Below are positions 43,596 to 56,935 of a stretch of 64,000 nucleotides of DNA, piece by piece. A program made the position numbers and the translations under genes. This DNA comes from Spisula solida (Eukaryota; Mollusca; Bivalvia; Venerida; Mactridae): NCBI GenBank assembly GCA_947247005.1, contig OX365955.1, positions 18,457,322-18,521,321 on the forward strand, written 5' to 3'. Positions within the stretch are counted from its first letter, which is position 1; the number at the start of each line of letters is the position of its first letter. The notes under the pieces are model-generated. The model saw nothing but the letters and a program-made list of their open reading frames with translations, did not search any database and was not told where the DNA came from.

Positions 43596-44145
43596 TTAAT
43601 GTGGATGCCCCCATGGCAGCCCAATAGTCAGAAATGGTGAAGGTCACAGTGACCTTTGACCTACTAACTTCAAAATCAATAGGGGTCATCTACTGTTGCT
43701 GACCAACCTCCATGTACAGTTTGAAGATCCTAGGTCAAAGTGTTCTTGAGTTATTGAACAGAAACCATTTAAATAGTCAGAAATAGTAAAGGTCACAGTG
43801 ACCTTTGCCCTACTGACCTCAAAATCATTAGGGGTCATCTACTGTTGCTGACCAACCTCCATGTAAAGTTTAAAGATCCTAGGTTAAAGCGTTCTTGAGT
43901 TATTGAACGGAAACCGTTCGAATAGTCAGAACTTGTTAAGGACACAGTGACCTTGACCTTTAACCTTCTGACCTCAAAATCAATAGGGGTCATCTACGGT
44001 TGCTGACCAACCTCCATGTAAAGTTTGAAGATCCTAGGTTAAAGCGTTCTAGAGTTATTGAACGGAAACCATTTTATACGACCGACAGACCGACAGACAT
44101 GTGCAAAGCAATATACCCCCTCATCAAAGATGGGGGGCATAAAAA
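43596..44145 (+). mobile_element. Tandem-core element (pearl/Helentron-like), three 149-bp units
   Basis: Units start at AATAGTCAGAA (43623, 43772, 43921); each carries AAGGTCACAGTGACCTTTG, itself palindromic. A GACCGACAGACCGACAGAC block follows, then a terminal hairpin CCCCCTCATC / GATGGGGGG. The start has GGATGCCCCCAT, inverse of the end. It lies about 50-600 bp upstream of receptor exon 1, in the presumed 5' intron. Confidence 0.8.
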
Positions 44146-45430
44146 TCGTAATAATAACGTCAGTAATGTCAAACCTATGACATTCGATTGATGTGATGAA
44201 TGTGCGTCCGTACATGCATAATTATTACACATTAATTTCCAAACGCGCCGACGAAATCCTTAAATTGACGTCGTTGACGTTTTTCTTCTTCCAAAATTAC
44301 GCATGTTTCTATTTAAAAAATATCTGCCCGTCAAAAAATGATAACTTTTTAATAAGTTAAACTTACATATATTATATGAAACTTTCTCTAGATGATGTTT
44401 ACTTATAACCATACCGACGAAAAATGACGTCAATTTCAGTGCACTTGTCTGTTTTGCATACAGCGTCGCATTCAGCGATATTTTAGGCTTTTAAAACTAA
44501 TCTGTCTCTTAAATCTCAACAATCATCTTATCATTTTATGGGACACGGGTGTCCCCATTATAGCACATATCATTTTAAATTGAAAGGAGAGGGGAAAAGC
44601 AGGTTGAGGTAACATCATTATTCATGATTAAATGAGCTCCACAGTGCGATTTCCAACCGCTTCAAAAAATAACACAATTTGGAAAACCGCATTAAGTACA
44701 GTGTAGATATTTTTTTGGGGAAAAATGCAAAATGCAAAATAAGTATTTTTCTAGGATCATGTCACATAATGTCTGTTTTGTTACATACTAAAAATCTAGA
44801 TCCGTTCTTGTAAGTGAAAGTCGACTTTTTTGGTGTAAAACCCAACAAAATTTAAAAGCAAAGCATGAATTTTTGGAATTTATAGATCACCTTGTCATTA
44901 ATGGGTTTATTTGATAATAATATATTGTGATAGGTAGGTTGTTATTTGTAGTTTAAGATATCAAACATCTTTTTTCGTGTTATTGTGCAAAATGCGATAT
45001 TTTGGGATAAAACCTTTAAAAATATAAACAAAACCGTGAATTTTGGGAATCGGTTGACTACAAAGTTATTTAATAAATTTATTTGATAATTAATAATTGT
45101 GATCTGCACATCGTGCCATGTAGTTAAATGCATAAAAAATAAATTGCTGAATGAGAGTCTTTTTGAGGCAAAATATTACAAAATATAGGCGAAAAGTATG
45201 AATATTGCGAATCTATTGATTATTTTGTAATGTTTACCCCATAAAAAATACCGCATACTATGGAACTTGATTTCAGTATTGTAAAAGACACCCATAACAT
45301 ATTGTGATCCAACAAAATTGTTTTCTGTGTATTCTATTTCCCGTTTTTGTAAATGTGGCTCTTACAAGGAGACTTGTGCTAATTAAATAACTTTTGTGAA
45401 ATCTTAAACAATAAACTACACAATTCTATC
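44146..45430. other. AT-rich intergenic or 5'-intron sequence
   Basis: Highly AT-rich. A weakly repeated pattern of GGCAAAATNTTACAAAAT-like and AAAACCNNNAAAAATATAA-like phrases at 44700-45240 suggests a decayed tandem repeat. No gene. Confidence 0.4.
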
Positions 45431-46045
45431 AACATTTGAAGAGGTGCGAATTTCACCTCAGGGCAGAGCTCATATTAAAAATGATCAAGGTCCATCATTC
45501 AGGTAAAAAAAGACACAGTGAAAATTCCATCCTTTATGGTCATCTATAAAATTGAGATTGTTAATCTGTGAACATTTACAGAAAGTCTACTCAACAATTT
45601 GTGAGGAGTTCAACACACAATATTTTTCACCATGGGGTATATAATATAAGTAACAAAGAGCCGTAACTCTGGTAAAATTGACACAGCAAAAATTCCATCC
45701 TTTACGTTTATCTATACATTGGGGTTGTTAATCTGTGAAAGTTTGAAAAAAATCCACCCAACAGTTTATGAGGAGTTCAACACACAAGATTTTTCCCTAT
45801 GGGGTATATAGTAAAAGTAACAAAGGGCCATAACTCTGGTTAATATTGACCCAGCACAAATTCCATCCTTTACGCTCATCTATACATTGAGGTTGTTAAT
45901 CTGTGAAACTATGAAGAAATTCCACCGAACAGTTTACGAGGAGTTCAACACACAATATTTGTGTTACTTACGGACGTACGTGCGTACGGACGGACGGACA
46001 ACACCAATGCTATATGCCCCCACTTATAAATAAGTGTGGGGCCGT
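45431..46045 (+). mobile_element. Tandem-core element, three ~167-bp units
   Basis: GAGGAGTTCAACACACAA recurs at about 45604, 45771 and 45939; GGACGGACGGAC follows, then a terminal hairpin CCCCCACTTAT / ATAAGTGTGGGG. A minus-strand fragment of the same family lies at 59350-59515. Confidence 0.85.
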
Positions 46046-46569
46046 TTATAACATAATCTTAGCCACTGGAAATGACGGAACATGATGATATGGAATATGC
46101 AGACAAGTCTCTGAACTTGGTACGCGCGCCTTTTATCTAACGATCGATTTTTTCCGAAACATCGTAAAAATGAATAATCAAGAACGTCACTGAAACCATA
46201 AACAAAGTACTTTAGTAATTATACTGGGGGAAATCGCAATTTCTGTTTTATAGGGTTTCATCTTTAATGGTAAAGGATTTCAAAACAAATATTAATATTG
46301 TGACAAGGTTTCTGATACGCGATAGCAGCTGACTCATTCAATTCCCACCACAACTGATACACCACAATACTAGAACCCATGCAGGCAATACAATACACCT
46401 TCTGTAGTTCTAAATAATATGTCAAACTGTGTGTTTGATTTCGGCGTGTTTCACCGTGTTTTTAGGTTTTCACTCACATAACTTCATAAGATACTCGTTA
46501 AATGAATTATCAAACACCGAATGTACCTGCGGACATCAAGACTTACCAGTCCTGGTATACATGTTTGCT

Positions 46570-47220
46570 GGTCAGACTCGTGTAATAAATAGAATTAAAA
46601 AAATGATAAAACGTTTTCGCGCAAATTATTTTGACGGTAGTAAACCAAAATAATATAAGAAATGGGATAGGGAGTGAATGAGCGCAATAAAATAAAAGCT
46701 AGCGTCTAAAAACTGCATAATTAAAGTCATAATTCCAAAACTCTTCAGCTGTATAATTATGTAAATTATAAACCATCCGGATAGGGTACGATTCGCGAGA
46801 ACGAATAAGATAGGGGTCGAAACACAATAGGCGGTATGGTCTGGATTTTCGAAGGGAAATTGTATACAAAGGGTTGGCCTTAAGACAGACGCGAATTATT
46901 TTGCTGATGATCAGTGGTAATTTAATGGATCAAACGTCGATCAATACTATTAACACGGGCGCAAGAAAATAAGAAAAACTAGTAACTAAAAACTACGTAC
47001 ACAAAGTCCTTATTCCGTAATTCTACCTGCATACGAACTGGAAAGAGTACGAATAGCGCGAACGAATACGACGAGGACGAAACATATATAACTCATATGG
47101 TCTCGAATTCCGGCGGGAAAAGTTATGTAACAGCGCTGGGAAATGGGTTGTTCTAACGGTAGACCCAAAACATTTAGCTGAAAATGTCTAATAAGTAAAA
47201 GGATTAAACATGGACTAATA
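46570..47220 (+). repeat. Diverged ~250-bp tandem repeat
   Basis: Blocks such as GCGAGAACGAATAAGA / GCGCGAACGAATACGA and TATGGTCT then GGGAAA recur at 46795-46860 and 47055-47120. A third, partial copy lies near 46600-46735. Confidence 0.7.
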
Positions 47221-47934
47221 CTATCAACAAATGCAAAATATTGTAAATAGTAAAAAGCACACGTTAGATTAGGAAATTCTAGCTAAACTTTAATATGAAT
47301 GTTAAAACCACGAATTGTGTTAAATGGTCTGCTCAATGTGTTACTTTTAACAGTGACATTTTTATCGCGTCTCAAAAATCATTGATTATTTTACAGCGCG
47401 TAGAAATTTATTCGCACAAATACATTTGCTCATCGAAATAATCTTTCAAAAGTTCATACAATACAAATAAATAAAACATTATTGAATTGCTGTAAACAAA
47501 TGCTCTTATAAATGGTTGAAAATTACGATATGTGTTGATATTTGCAGGCACTTCTTTCTTGCTCGGATGAATTGGTTGTGGGGAAATTACATAGTTAATA
47601 TCGTAGTGATTTCAGGATTGGTATGTAATTCGAATACTGGGGTTCCCCCAGTAAAAATGATATGTCACCAGGGTCATTTTCGAGAAACATGGCTTTGTAA
47701 TAACCTACCACTGCATTTTGTTCATTTTATCTATATCTTGCATATTAGACACCATAATGTTCATTTTAAGATTTGTATTATATTTAACCACATTTAAACA
47801 TTGCATGATATTTTGTGTGTTCAATGGACTTAAGTCACAATTTCGGCGGTCTGATATACAAATTCAGTATGTGTACATAATAAATAGTTACCCCACCCAC
47901 TTTCCAAAAAGTGTGATTTTCAAATGAAAGTAAA
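47221..47934. other. No gene recognised
   Basis: A 93-residue open frame at 47516-47797 is hydrophobic but has no family motif; nothing else is seen. Confidence 0.4.
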
Positions 47935-48450
47935 AAATATCTGACGATCGAAATTTATTAAAATTTGATACAAGTTGAGAATCATATAGAACATCAGTTT
48001 AGTCAGATAAAAAAAGGGGTCACTAGCCTTTTTAGGTAGCTATAAACCAAAAGTACTAATTTTAAATAAATTTGCATAAATTAACGTAATTTGCATATTA
48101 GGATGAAATAAAATTTTGATAAATATACCAAAGTTTAGATACTTCATATAACTAAATCATGCACTTCATATTTTATATAAGCATATGCATTCGAACAATT
48201 GTATTGACTTATTGTACACCCATATGCTTTACAATTTGCCGTTCCCCACCCACTTTTTATACATGCTAAAAATAAAAAGTTAACACATATCTATTTTTTA
48301 AAACTAATATTATGTTTATTATCATTAATAAGCATTTATATGCGATCATTGGAACTACTTATCATGTTTGTTCTCACCTATTACGATCTTTAAATTTCGC
48401 GCATGCGCACAAGGCAGCTCTGGCCTCCTTAACTGCATATATTGCTGGCT
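47935..48450 (+). repeat. Dispersed repeat, copy 2 of the family at 11745
   Basis: Ordered blocks are shared with 11745-12215; it ends at CGCGCATGCGCA, next to a family E MITE that begins at 48441. Confidence 0.75.
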
Positions 48451-48677
48451 CGTAAGTACTCACGACCTTTTAAGACTCATGCATATTTGAAATCTGCATC
48501 ACGAGACGCTTCTTATGACCCTATTTTCATGAAAATCGGAACTGGTCATGTTGATCGAACCGAAGTTTAAAAAGCTTATTTTTCCATAAGTAAAGAGTGG
48601 TTTACAAACAGTTTTTTTTCTTGTTTTCTCAAAATATTGATTTTGTAATTACGACCTCCTCGTTCTAAGCCAGCGAC
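48441..48677. mobile_element. MITE family E, copy 3
   Basis: The right end TTCTAAGCCAGCGA is intact and the left end (TGCTGGCTCGTAAG) is decayed. The interior CTGCATCACGAGACGCTTCT matches copy 1. Confidence 0.85.
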
Positions 48678-50600
48678 TTGTATATGCAAGGCAATGCAAG
48701 TATTAGATGTGGAGTTTGGTTAGCTACGGCTTAATGAACCTAGTGTTTGCAAGTTCCTTAATTCAAGAGTTTGGTTCCACGGAAATTACGTTTATATTTT
48801 ATGACGTATAAGCCGCAAATTGATAACATTTGTGTCGTCATGGCAACGTCATTAATGACACCATCGCCATTTAAGATGTAGCGTTGAATTGCAAAAAAGC
48901 TTAAAGTTTCCAATGGTATCACATTTTAAAAGGATCCATAAAACAATTTAAAAGTATTGTCCACCACAAGATGTCTTTGACAGTGACAAATATCTGAATG
49001 AACTGTATCTTGAAAATAATTACGTATGTTCGTGTTTTGGAAATGACTCAATACAAAATCAGAACTTTTTTAATAAATTCCCAGTGAGATACACTACATG
49101 CTTCCCAATGAAACGGTGAACAATTACTCATAGTATTACTTTTTTGTTGAAACAGAAGTAATTATGCTTCTGACATATACAGTGACACAATCAATTTCTT
49201 ACCATTGTAACTTTTCTTAATAAAAAAGCGCCGAATTTGAGTCTGAGTTTAATGCTGTAAAGATTTTCAATTTTTTCGTAACTTTCACATTAAGGAAACT
49301 ACACTGTATCAAACAGTATTATAAAGTGTTCTGACGTGTGAATGAAACGAGGAATATTTTACATAGTGACACGGTGAAAGTGTGTTAGCGGTCTTCGTCC
49401 GTCGTCCGTGCGTCCGTCAACAATTATTCATTCAAACGATTCCTCCTCCTTAACCATAAGGCCAATTTCAATTAACCTTCACAGGAATTGTCCTTGTGTG
49501 TCTCTTTCTTAAATGGCTAAAACATTGCAATCTATAAATTACTAATATATGGTTGCCATGTGATAGTCCATGTATCTCCGAGGTGTGTCCAAAAGGTTCG
49601 TAGACACATATCATAAAAACAAGAGTTCAATGTAACTTCACAACAAACAAAATACAATGGACTGGCATACAATACACCAAAATTTGCCCCAATTTACTGA
49701 ATGTTATCCGTATGAAAGTGTACAAGTACAGATATTCTCTGTGGTCAAGTGTATATGTGCATGAACACTGTTGCACTTGAAATTATTCGTTTTTAGTACA
49801 ACCACAATGAGTGAATGTTTTTCTTAATTTTAATAAAATATGCAGAATTATTTTTATAATCTTCAAAAATGCATTTCCGTGATGCCAACACATTTTTGCC
49901 TTAATTGTATTAGTAGTATTATGAGGTACTCTTCAAAGAGGCAACTAAGTAGTTTCATTCCAACCACCATGTTGCTGAGTGGAACACCGTCTTGCACTCA
50001 GGAACTAAATACACGCACATATGTTTCAGGTCACTATTGTTTTAGATAAGTACCAGGCCTTTCGTTGTTTTAAAATATTCATGGTACATGACTTAAAATC
50101 TTTACTTATGTATAGTTTTGAAAAGCATTGAAAGCGGAAGTTTAAAACCAATGTTCTGTACGCTGTTAACATCATGCAATTCATGGATTAACCATTTTTG
50201 TAACCATATTTGGCTACTACTAACCATGTCATGGGTAAACCCAGATTACAGGTTTCTTGTGCGTGTTCAGCCACGAAGTAAGTTGCAGAACTACGCTGGG
50301 TCTTAACCAAGAGTGGTAAACATTACCATAAACATGTATAACAAACATAACACCGATAAGATATAGATATATAGAATGTCGCTGTGCAAGGAGCATTAAC
50401 AGTAACTACAATGTGAATTGAGCCTAGCTTGACTCCTATATTGAAACCTTATTTGATGACGAATATAAACGAATTTAATTAATAATAACGTGGTAACATT
50501 TTCTATTATATAACATGTGCGTTTATTAAGTCCTTGAGAGTATGCTGTGTTGTTTGGTGTGTTTTTTTTAAATTTTCGATCAAACATAAAAATAATTTGC
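48678..50600. other. No gene recognised
   Basis: A fragment at 49380-49510 with CGTCCGTCGTCCGTGCGTCC followed by CTTCACAGGAATTGTCCTTG looks like an inverted end of another tandem-core element. The rest shows nothing. Confidence 0.5.
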
Positions 50601-51182
50601 ACCAAAAAGATTATATTAAGTCAGACAGGGAAGGCAGCACTCAACTTAACCAGCCGAGCACAGAAAATATTAAAAACACACAAAGCCGTCAATACATGGG
50701 AAACATATTGCAATACACCCATGACGGACATAAGATCATTTTAAGAGCATCAGTACAAAATATGTTTCATGTTCAAAAAACAAGATTTGTATTCTCTAGA
50801 AAATCCTTTCATACTCCGGTGCAAAACTGGAATAATCTACCAAAATCGGTGCAAACTGCCAGGACAGTTTTTTAATTTAAAAATTATTTAAAGTGGACAT
50901 TTACTGGTACAAAATTATTGTTAATTTAATAATTTTGTGACATCAAACTTTTTGTTACATATATTTTGTTTTATTAAGACTGATAAAAATGTACACACAA
51001 CAACTGGTTCAGGTGTTAATATGCATACTTGTAAACGTGTAATTTGAATTGTGTATTTTTATAAATATTGTCATTGTATATACTAGTACATTTATATATT
51101 GTTATTGTGGACTATACTGAAAATGTGTTTGCCAGTTATGTTATTTACAGAAAATAAAGACGTTAATATTATTATTATTATA
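50600..51182 (+). pseudogene. 3' end of a LINE: last part of RT ORF and 3' UTR
   Basis: The frame to 50875 ends FSRKSFHTPVQNWNNLPKSV and then, past a stop, FKNYLKWTF. The pattern S-F-x-x-x-x-x-x-W-N-x-L-P is the common C-terminal block of many animal LINE RTs. It ends in AATAAAGACG and an (ATT)n tail at 51165-51180. It is 5'-truncated. Confidence 0.7.
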
Positions 51183-51714
51183 CATTTTATGTGTTTTTCG
51201 TTTCATGGTTCATTACACAGTTGTATTTAAAACTACCTAGAGGCACAGGTATCTGTATCATTGATGAAGAGTAAAAAGAGAAAAAACAAAACAAAAACTA
51301 TTTTTCTTTCACTTTTGTTTAATTACAGTTACCTGTCCTGCGGAAATATCAATAAATATAAAAATTACACGGTACCAAAGCGTAGACACTTTGTTAAGAC
51401 GTTTTAAGTGTATGCTATGATCCGCGCAATTCAAACACAATTAAAGAAAGCACAATAAACTCAATACTGAACCAATTCCTGTTTTTTAACATGCGTTCTA
51501 AAATCATCTAATTGTCAACAATGAATGTACTATTATAATCAAACAAGAATAGAAGGTGGTAGGAAATACCTGTTGTTACTCATAGAAATCCATGAGCATA
51601 TCATCCAACGTACAAACAATGAGCTGCCATTGTACGACTAGGAGAGAGTATCACCTTCTGCAGACTGGAATATCTCAATGCAGCTTATGAACAGAGTCTC
51701 TGGTGTATGTTTAC

Positions 51715-51888
51715 GGATAATGCGTGGAATGGTAGATAGTATTAAGAGGATAACACTAATTCAAAAGCTTATGGATAATGCGTGGAATGGTAGATAATAT
51801 TAAGAGGATAACACTAATTCAAAATCTTACGGATCATGCGTGGAATGGTAGATACTATTAAGAGGATAACACTAATTCAAAATCAATG
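51715..51888 (+). repeat. 58-bp tandem repeat, three units
   Basis: Units at 51715, 51773 and 51831 (TGCGTGGAATGGTAGATA then AAGAGGATAACACTAATTC) are nearly identical, implying recent duplication. Confidence 0.95.
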
Positions 51889-52046
51889 TGCAATTTTTCC
51901 TCATTGTTAGGAACAATAACATAGATTTGTTTTTAGTTCAATTTAAAGTGACAATGGCCGACTTCAAATTTCAATAGATTTTACTTGGAAAACATATATC
52001 ATCTTACAGCGAGGAGTATTTGAGCTTTCTTTAAAATGATACAATA

Positions 52047-52552
52047 ACAAGAGGGTCATTGGCCCTAAAGCGCTAACCTGATGACTAGCTGTTAAGGCAG
52101 AATCAGTATTTGTTATGATATGACCTTTTTATTAAATGAAGATTTTATAAATACACACTTTGTGCCAGGTTTTAAAAATATTTGGTAAAAAATGTGACCA
52201 CTAAAGCATAAACAATGTTTTTCTTTGATTTGACCTAATGACCTCGTGTTTGACCCCCAGAGGACCCAGTTACAAACTTGACCTAGGTTTTATAGAGATA
52301 AACATTGTGACCAAGTTTCATCAAGATTAGGTAAAACATGTGACATCTAGAGTGTTAACAAGGTTTTTCTTAAATGTGACCTGGTGACCTAGTTATTGAC
52401 CCCAGATGACCCAATTGCAAACTTGACCTAGGTACACATTGTGATCAAGTTTCATTAAGATTAAGTGAACAATGTGACCTCTAGAGTGTATACAGTGTCA
52501 ATTGATGACGGTGGACGCCAGACGCCGTACATAGCGCGATCACAATAGCTCA
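52047..52552 (+). mobile_element. Tandem-core element, ~146-bp units
   Basis: GTGACCTNGTGACCTNGT / GACCCNNNTGACCCA / CAAACTTGACCTAGGT phrases recur with ~146-bp spacing, after a GAGGGTCATTGGCCCT start and before GACGGTGGACGCCAGACGCC and GCGCGATCACAATAGCTCA. The pattern is known to be abundant in bivalve genomes. Confidence 0.8.
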
Positions 52553-52856
52553 TAAAAGTGGTTATGTATTATCTTTTGCTCACGAAAGATGTAAAACATA
52601 GTTTTGCATCGCGCGGATTAATCTCAGTACGGTTAACCCCTACTCTACTTTCACTTTCAAATTTAGGTTTAAATGTCAAATACTTCAAGATTAACATTTT
52701 TTATACACCACATACAAATTTACATGTAAAATGACTTCAAACTCAATTACATGATTTCGAAGCAGGCTTGTAAATGCATACCACCATTTCCAGTCGATCC
52801 AATGTTTCGTTCAGAACTCTTTTAGGCCGCTTACGTATTTTTCAACAGCCGTGACC

Positions 52857-52935
52857 ACGGTCCAGTGGGTAGTGTTAGTGCGCTGGATTTCTAACCCAGC
52901 GGTCCGAGTTCGAATCCCAATCCCAGCCGATCATA
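52857..52935 (+). repeat. tRNA-like sequence, probably a SINE head
   Basis: An A-box-like GGGTAGTGTTAGTGCG, a good anticodon stem (GCTGG/CCAGC) with a TCT-like centre, and GAGTTCGAATCCC as B-box. The T stem fails (only one or two pairs) and no acceptor stem forms, so it is not called a tRNA gene. Confidence 0.5.
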
Positions 52936-52947
52936 CATTGTCTTCAT

Positions 52948-53140
52948 ATCGTTGGCTTAGAATGAGAAGGTCATAAGTAGAAACGCTATTTTGAGAAAAC
53001 AAGAAAAACTGTCTTAAAACTACTTTTTACTTATGGAAAAAACAAGCTTTTTAAAGGTTAGTTTGGTCAACATGACCTCTTTCGATTCTTGTGATGCAGA
53101 TTTCAAACATGTATGCGTATTATAAGCCATTGATACGTCG
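52948..53140. mobile_element. MITE family E, copy 4 (one end lost)
   Basis: The left end TCGTTGGCTTAGAATGAGAA and interior (TGAGAAAACAAGAAAAACTG) are intact; the right end is not found. Confidence 0.8.
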
Positions 53141-56100
53141 AGATGTTATTGGATCCTTGTGAAAGGATAAGTTAGTGCTAGACTTTCGGGATGGGATGCC
53201 CTGCTGTGTATTACTTGTACTTGTGCTAGTTTTTTATGTTTAGTATGGTCTGCGCATTTTCGAGTTACCTTTTACATTGTCTTTTTGTTTCCATGTGTCC
53301 TTTCGTGTCCCGCTGTTTCTGTTGGGTGTTGCTACTGCCAGTTTCATTATTAAAATATGGGCTTTCGGCTTTTTTATTGCTAACACTAGGTCATTGCAGT
53401 ATACCGTACACCGGATATTGCTGGTAAGGGTAGTAATAGTTATCCATTTTCGCGACCGTCAAGTCTACACCAGGGTAATTTCAGAGACCCAGTTTTGTCT
53501 TTCTGGGTGTGTTTAATGTGAAATGTATACAAAAGTATCTACTTCGATAATTTTCCTAGTCACCGAAAGCCGTCAAACGACCAGGAATTAATTAAAAGGG
53601 TAATTACAATACCAAACTCATGTCGTTACTCACGCAAAATATTAGCTGGGTCTATCAAAAAAGATGTTTTTTGTTTATTTTCTTCGTTAAACTACACAAC
53701 TTAATAGAGTAAAATGACATCTCAGTGACCAAGTTTATGTTGTTAATTATTTACCTGGAAACATATCATAGATAACGGTGCATTTTGAGGATAAATAAAA
53801 CATGTTAGTGTACAGAGTATTGCTTTAGTGTTGCTCACTGGTGTACGGAGTATTGCTGTACATTATACGGAGTATTGCTCACGGAAATTCGAGGTACAAC
53901 CAGTGTTATTTGGTAAATATTACTTACATTATCCGATCTATATCTGTTGGAAATTTGAGAGTGTAAAAACTACATTAAACTATGCTGTAATGTACGAATT
54001 CCGATGTGGGTTCGAGCATCCCTCGAAATTTTAATTGTCATACTTAATATATACACCAGTTTGACAGGGTTTAAAGTATGATTAGTACATATTTATCGTG
54101 TATATTTAGTTCACTACTTCATTGTCTTAAACATAGGTATATAGCGTAAGTTCAAATGCTAACTGAAAGGCCCAGCGTGCCGGAATCATACATCCTACAC
54201 ACATCGGATTCAGTCTCTCTAACCAATGGTCATTTTCTTACCATATTTTGTGACATCACGTGGCAACCAACCCTGTTCATGTTACCAACTGATCACCATA
54301 ACTGTTTTAGGTTAAAGGTTGTTCAATGAACATTACATTGGCTGACTAAAGTCTTCGCTATTCCCATCAGTTCATGTGTATAAAAACTGTACAACATATA
54401 AATACCTGAGTGTAAGCTATCAATAGATAAATTCCCAATGCTACATCTTTATCTTGAACCCATTTTGCAGGTCTGACCTCTTCCTAAAAAAATAATTGGT
54501 CGGGTCCATTTAAGAAAATTTCTGTATCCAGGCATTACCATGTTCAATAAAGATGCTCTGTCACACACAAATTATTATTGAAAAAGCTTTTATGACAGGA
54601 AAATACAAATCGATAGAGCTGACAATTCCCCTTTCATTTAATAGCACTTTATTGTATACGATTTGATAGAGAATCTATATGAGAGCTTTAAAACATTACA
54701 TAATTATTCTTATTAAGTAGAATGGGTTGTGGGTAAGTCAACTACTAGTATTAAGATATATGTAAGGTAAGATATATATTCAGTTAAACGTTCAGTTCTG
54801 TTCTATTTAGTTTGTGTTTAGAAAAGGTACTAGGGGAATTCCCCAAGGGCGACCGGGGAATCACCAGTAACGACTACATGCGAAAACACACGATTGTTGT
54901 TGTTGTTGTAGTTTTGCATTCGCTAACGCCGTTATCTTTTTGACAGACCGGGTCTCTTTGGTCACTAGGTAGACGGACTCTTGCTTCCGACTTCCGGTAG
55001 TAGGAATTAGATACCGAGAAATCGATAACCGTTCTTGATTCTATTTTTATTTATGGAACATAAATAACCAATCTCATTTAAATCAAATCCATATAACGCT
55101 TCACTACTTTACACTGATATATAGGATCTGATGGTACTCCATACGGGATCATGTTCAAGTGACCTTTCAATCATCCAATAAACGTTACTTGCACAAATCT
55201 GAAAGTGTACAGGTGGCTAGCCTTGCCCAAGCTCTTATGTTTGATTTGATATGTTCTTGTGCATAGTATTATCACTGGTGACAATATATTCTCTTGCAAT
55301 TTTCTGTAGCTTTTAGCTAGATCTATTTCTTAATTTCTACTGAACATAAAAAGGTGTTTAGCTCAAGTTAGATCATTATTTCTTTGGATGTTTTCACTGC
55401 AAGAGTTGTCTCCTTTGCATATTCCGGTCATCAAAATGTAATTGCACGTACATGTTTAACTGCAACATACTGTCTTTTTATCCTTTACACTTTTAACACT
55501 TTTAACATACTTATTTCTTAATAAGTGTTTGCTCCGACAGCGCCACCCTGTAATAGTCGGATGTTTGATGCAGATGAAGATGTATTTTGGTCTTAGAAGA
55601 ATTAATCACTAGGACAGGTGCCAGTCTAACTAGTGGCTACAAACTGACGGACTCACTGCGTGGGAGAGAGGTCATATAAACATGACCTGCTACAGAGTGT
55701 AGTCAGATCTTAACAGCGTAGCTAATGTTAGGGTCTGATTTTAATGAGATTGATAAATAACAATCCTAGTAGAAGACCAGAATAAAACTATAATTAGATA
55801 TTTATAGAATAAATTTATTATGCCAAAAAACCTTTAAAAAAATAATAAATCAGTCTTCCATGGTTGCTGTGCAACCCGTCTCCTAGATGGAAGACACTCT
55901 TTTCCATAGTTTTAGAAACAAAAATGGCAGCCATTTTTGGGAGGCGTTTAAGCCTCTCATTACTACCATTGCCCATTTCTTAATACAAAATTAACCGCCT
56001 TTAGGCTGCTATGTGAATCCGCATTCAAGTAGTTCCAGAAACTGTCAACATTCCCAATACTGCTACATATGTTTCTCCAAATTTTTTAACTGATTTAAGC

Positions 56101-56734
56101 CAATCAGCAACATTTGTTTATTCTAAGATCAAAAATTATTGTGAAACTGTTCGTTAAATCGATATTTTTTTTGCAAACAAATCGCTACACCGGCCGCTAC
56201 CGAACTTGTTTCATAATACGAAAATGACGTGTTCATCAAATGTCCCGGCTGTAAAGCTATTTTTAGAAACTTCAGACTACGGTCAAGTGATGGTTTTATC
56301 AATGAATCGCATACGGTCTGCAAAGTACTGTTATGCAATCATATGGTTTCGCTGTACTAGCTAGCCGCTTTCTATAAACTGTCTCACGCTGTGAGGGAAG
56401 TGATGACAAGACGTTACTGTAGAATCTGATAAATAGGCGCGTAGTATTATTTTAAAGCCACTTTTGATATACGCATTTAATACACGTATTACATATAAAT
56501 TAATATGCACCTTTTAACAATTATTTAGATACCCAACATGCGTATATAGTCACATATGCCTATTTTGACATTCAAGACAAGATCGGCAGTAAGAAAACGA
56601 ACATTAAACGTGTAAAGTCGGTTTAAGCTTTAGTAGTAGCAACCAGATCGCCTCCCACTAGTACTCTCAGTGCTTTGATTTTGCCCGCTACGGAAGGCAA
56701 TTTTAACATTTTTAGTGCATAGCCGCTTTACTGT
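53141..56734. other. No gene recognised
   Basis: Short frames only. A tandem GTACGGAGTATTGCT motif occurs at about 53845 and 53865. (TGT)n lies at 54895-54910. Confidence 0.5.
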
Positions 56735-56935
56735 TTGACCTTGGTCATTCAGCTAGGGCATTCAGCTTTGTAATAGCTGTAACTAATTCATTCTACTTTT
56801 CGACAGCTTGGACTTGGGCCGATTTTTACTCGTTTAGTTTGACATTCTGTCTAGTAAGTGTTTTAATGTTTTCTCTGCTCGGCTGGTTAATTTAAGTGCT
56901 GCATTCTCTGTCTGACTTAATATTTTCTTTTTAGG
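56735..56935 (+). repeat. Dispersed ~200-bp repeat, longer copy
   Basis: GGTCATTCAGCTAGGGCATT, AACTAATTCATTCT and then CTCGGCTGG ... CTGTCTGACTTAATATT match 63135-63385. Confidence 0.85.

Noticed and set aside
51715..51888. CRISPR-like direct repeats
   Set aside because: Units abut without unique spacers and the genome is eukaryotic.
52857..52935. tRNA-Arg (TCT) gene
   Set aside because: The anticodon stem and B-box look good but the T stem and acceptor stem do not pair; better explained as a SINE head.
53236..53516. Hydrophobic cysteine-rich frames
   Set aside because: T-rich background gives Phe/Leu/Cys-rich frames by chance; two overlapping frames look equally good.
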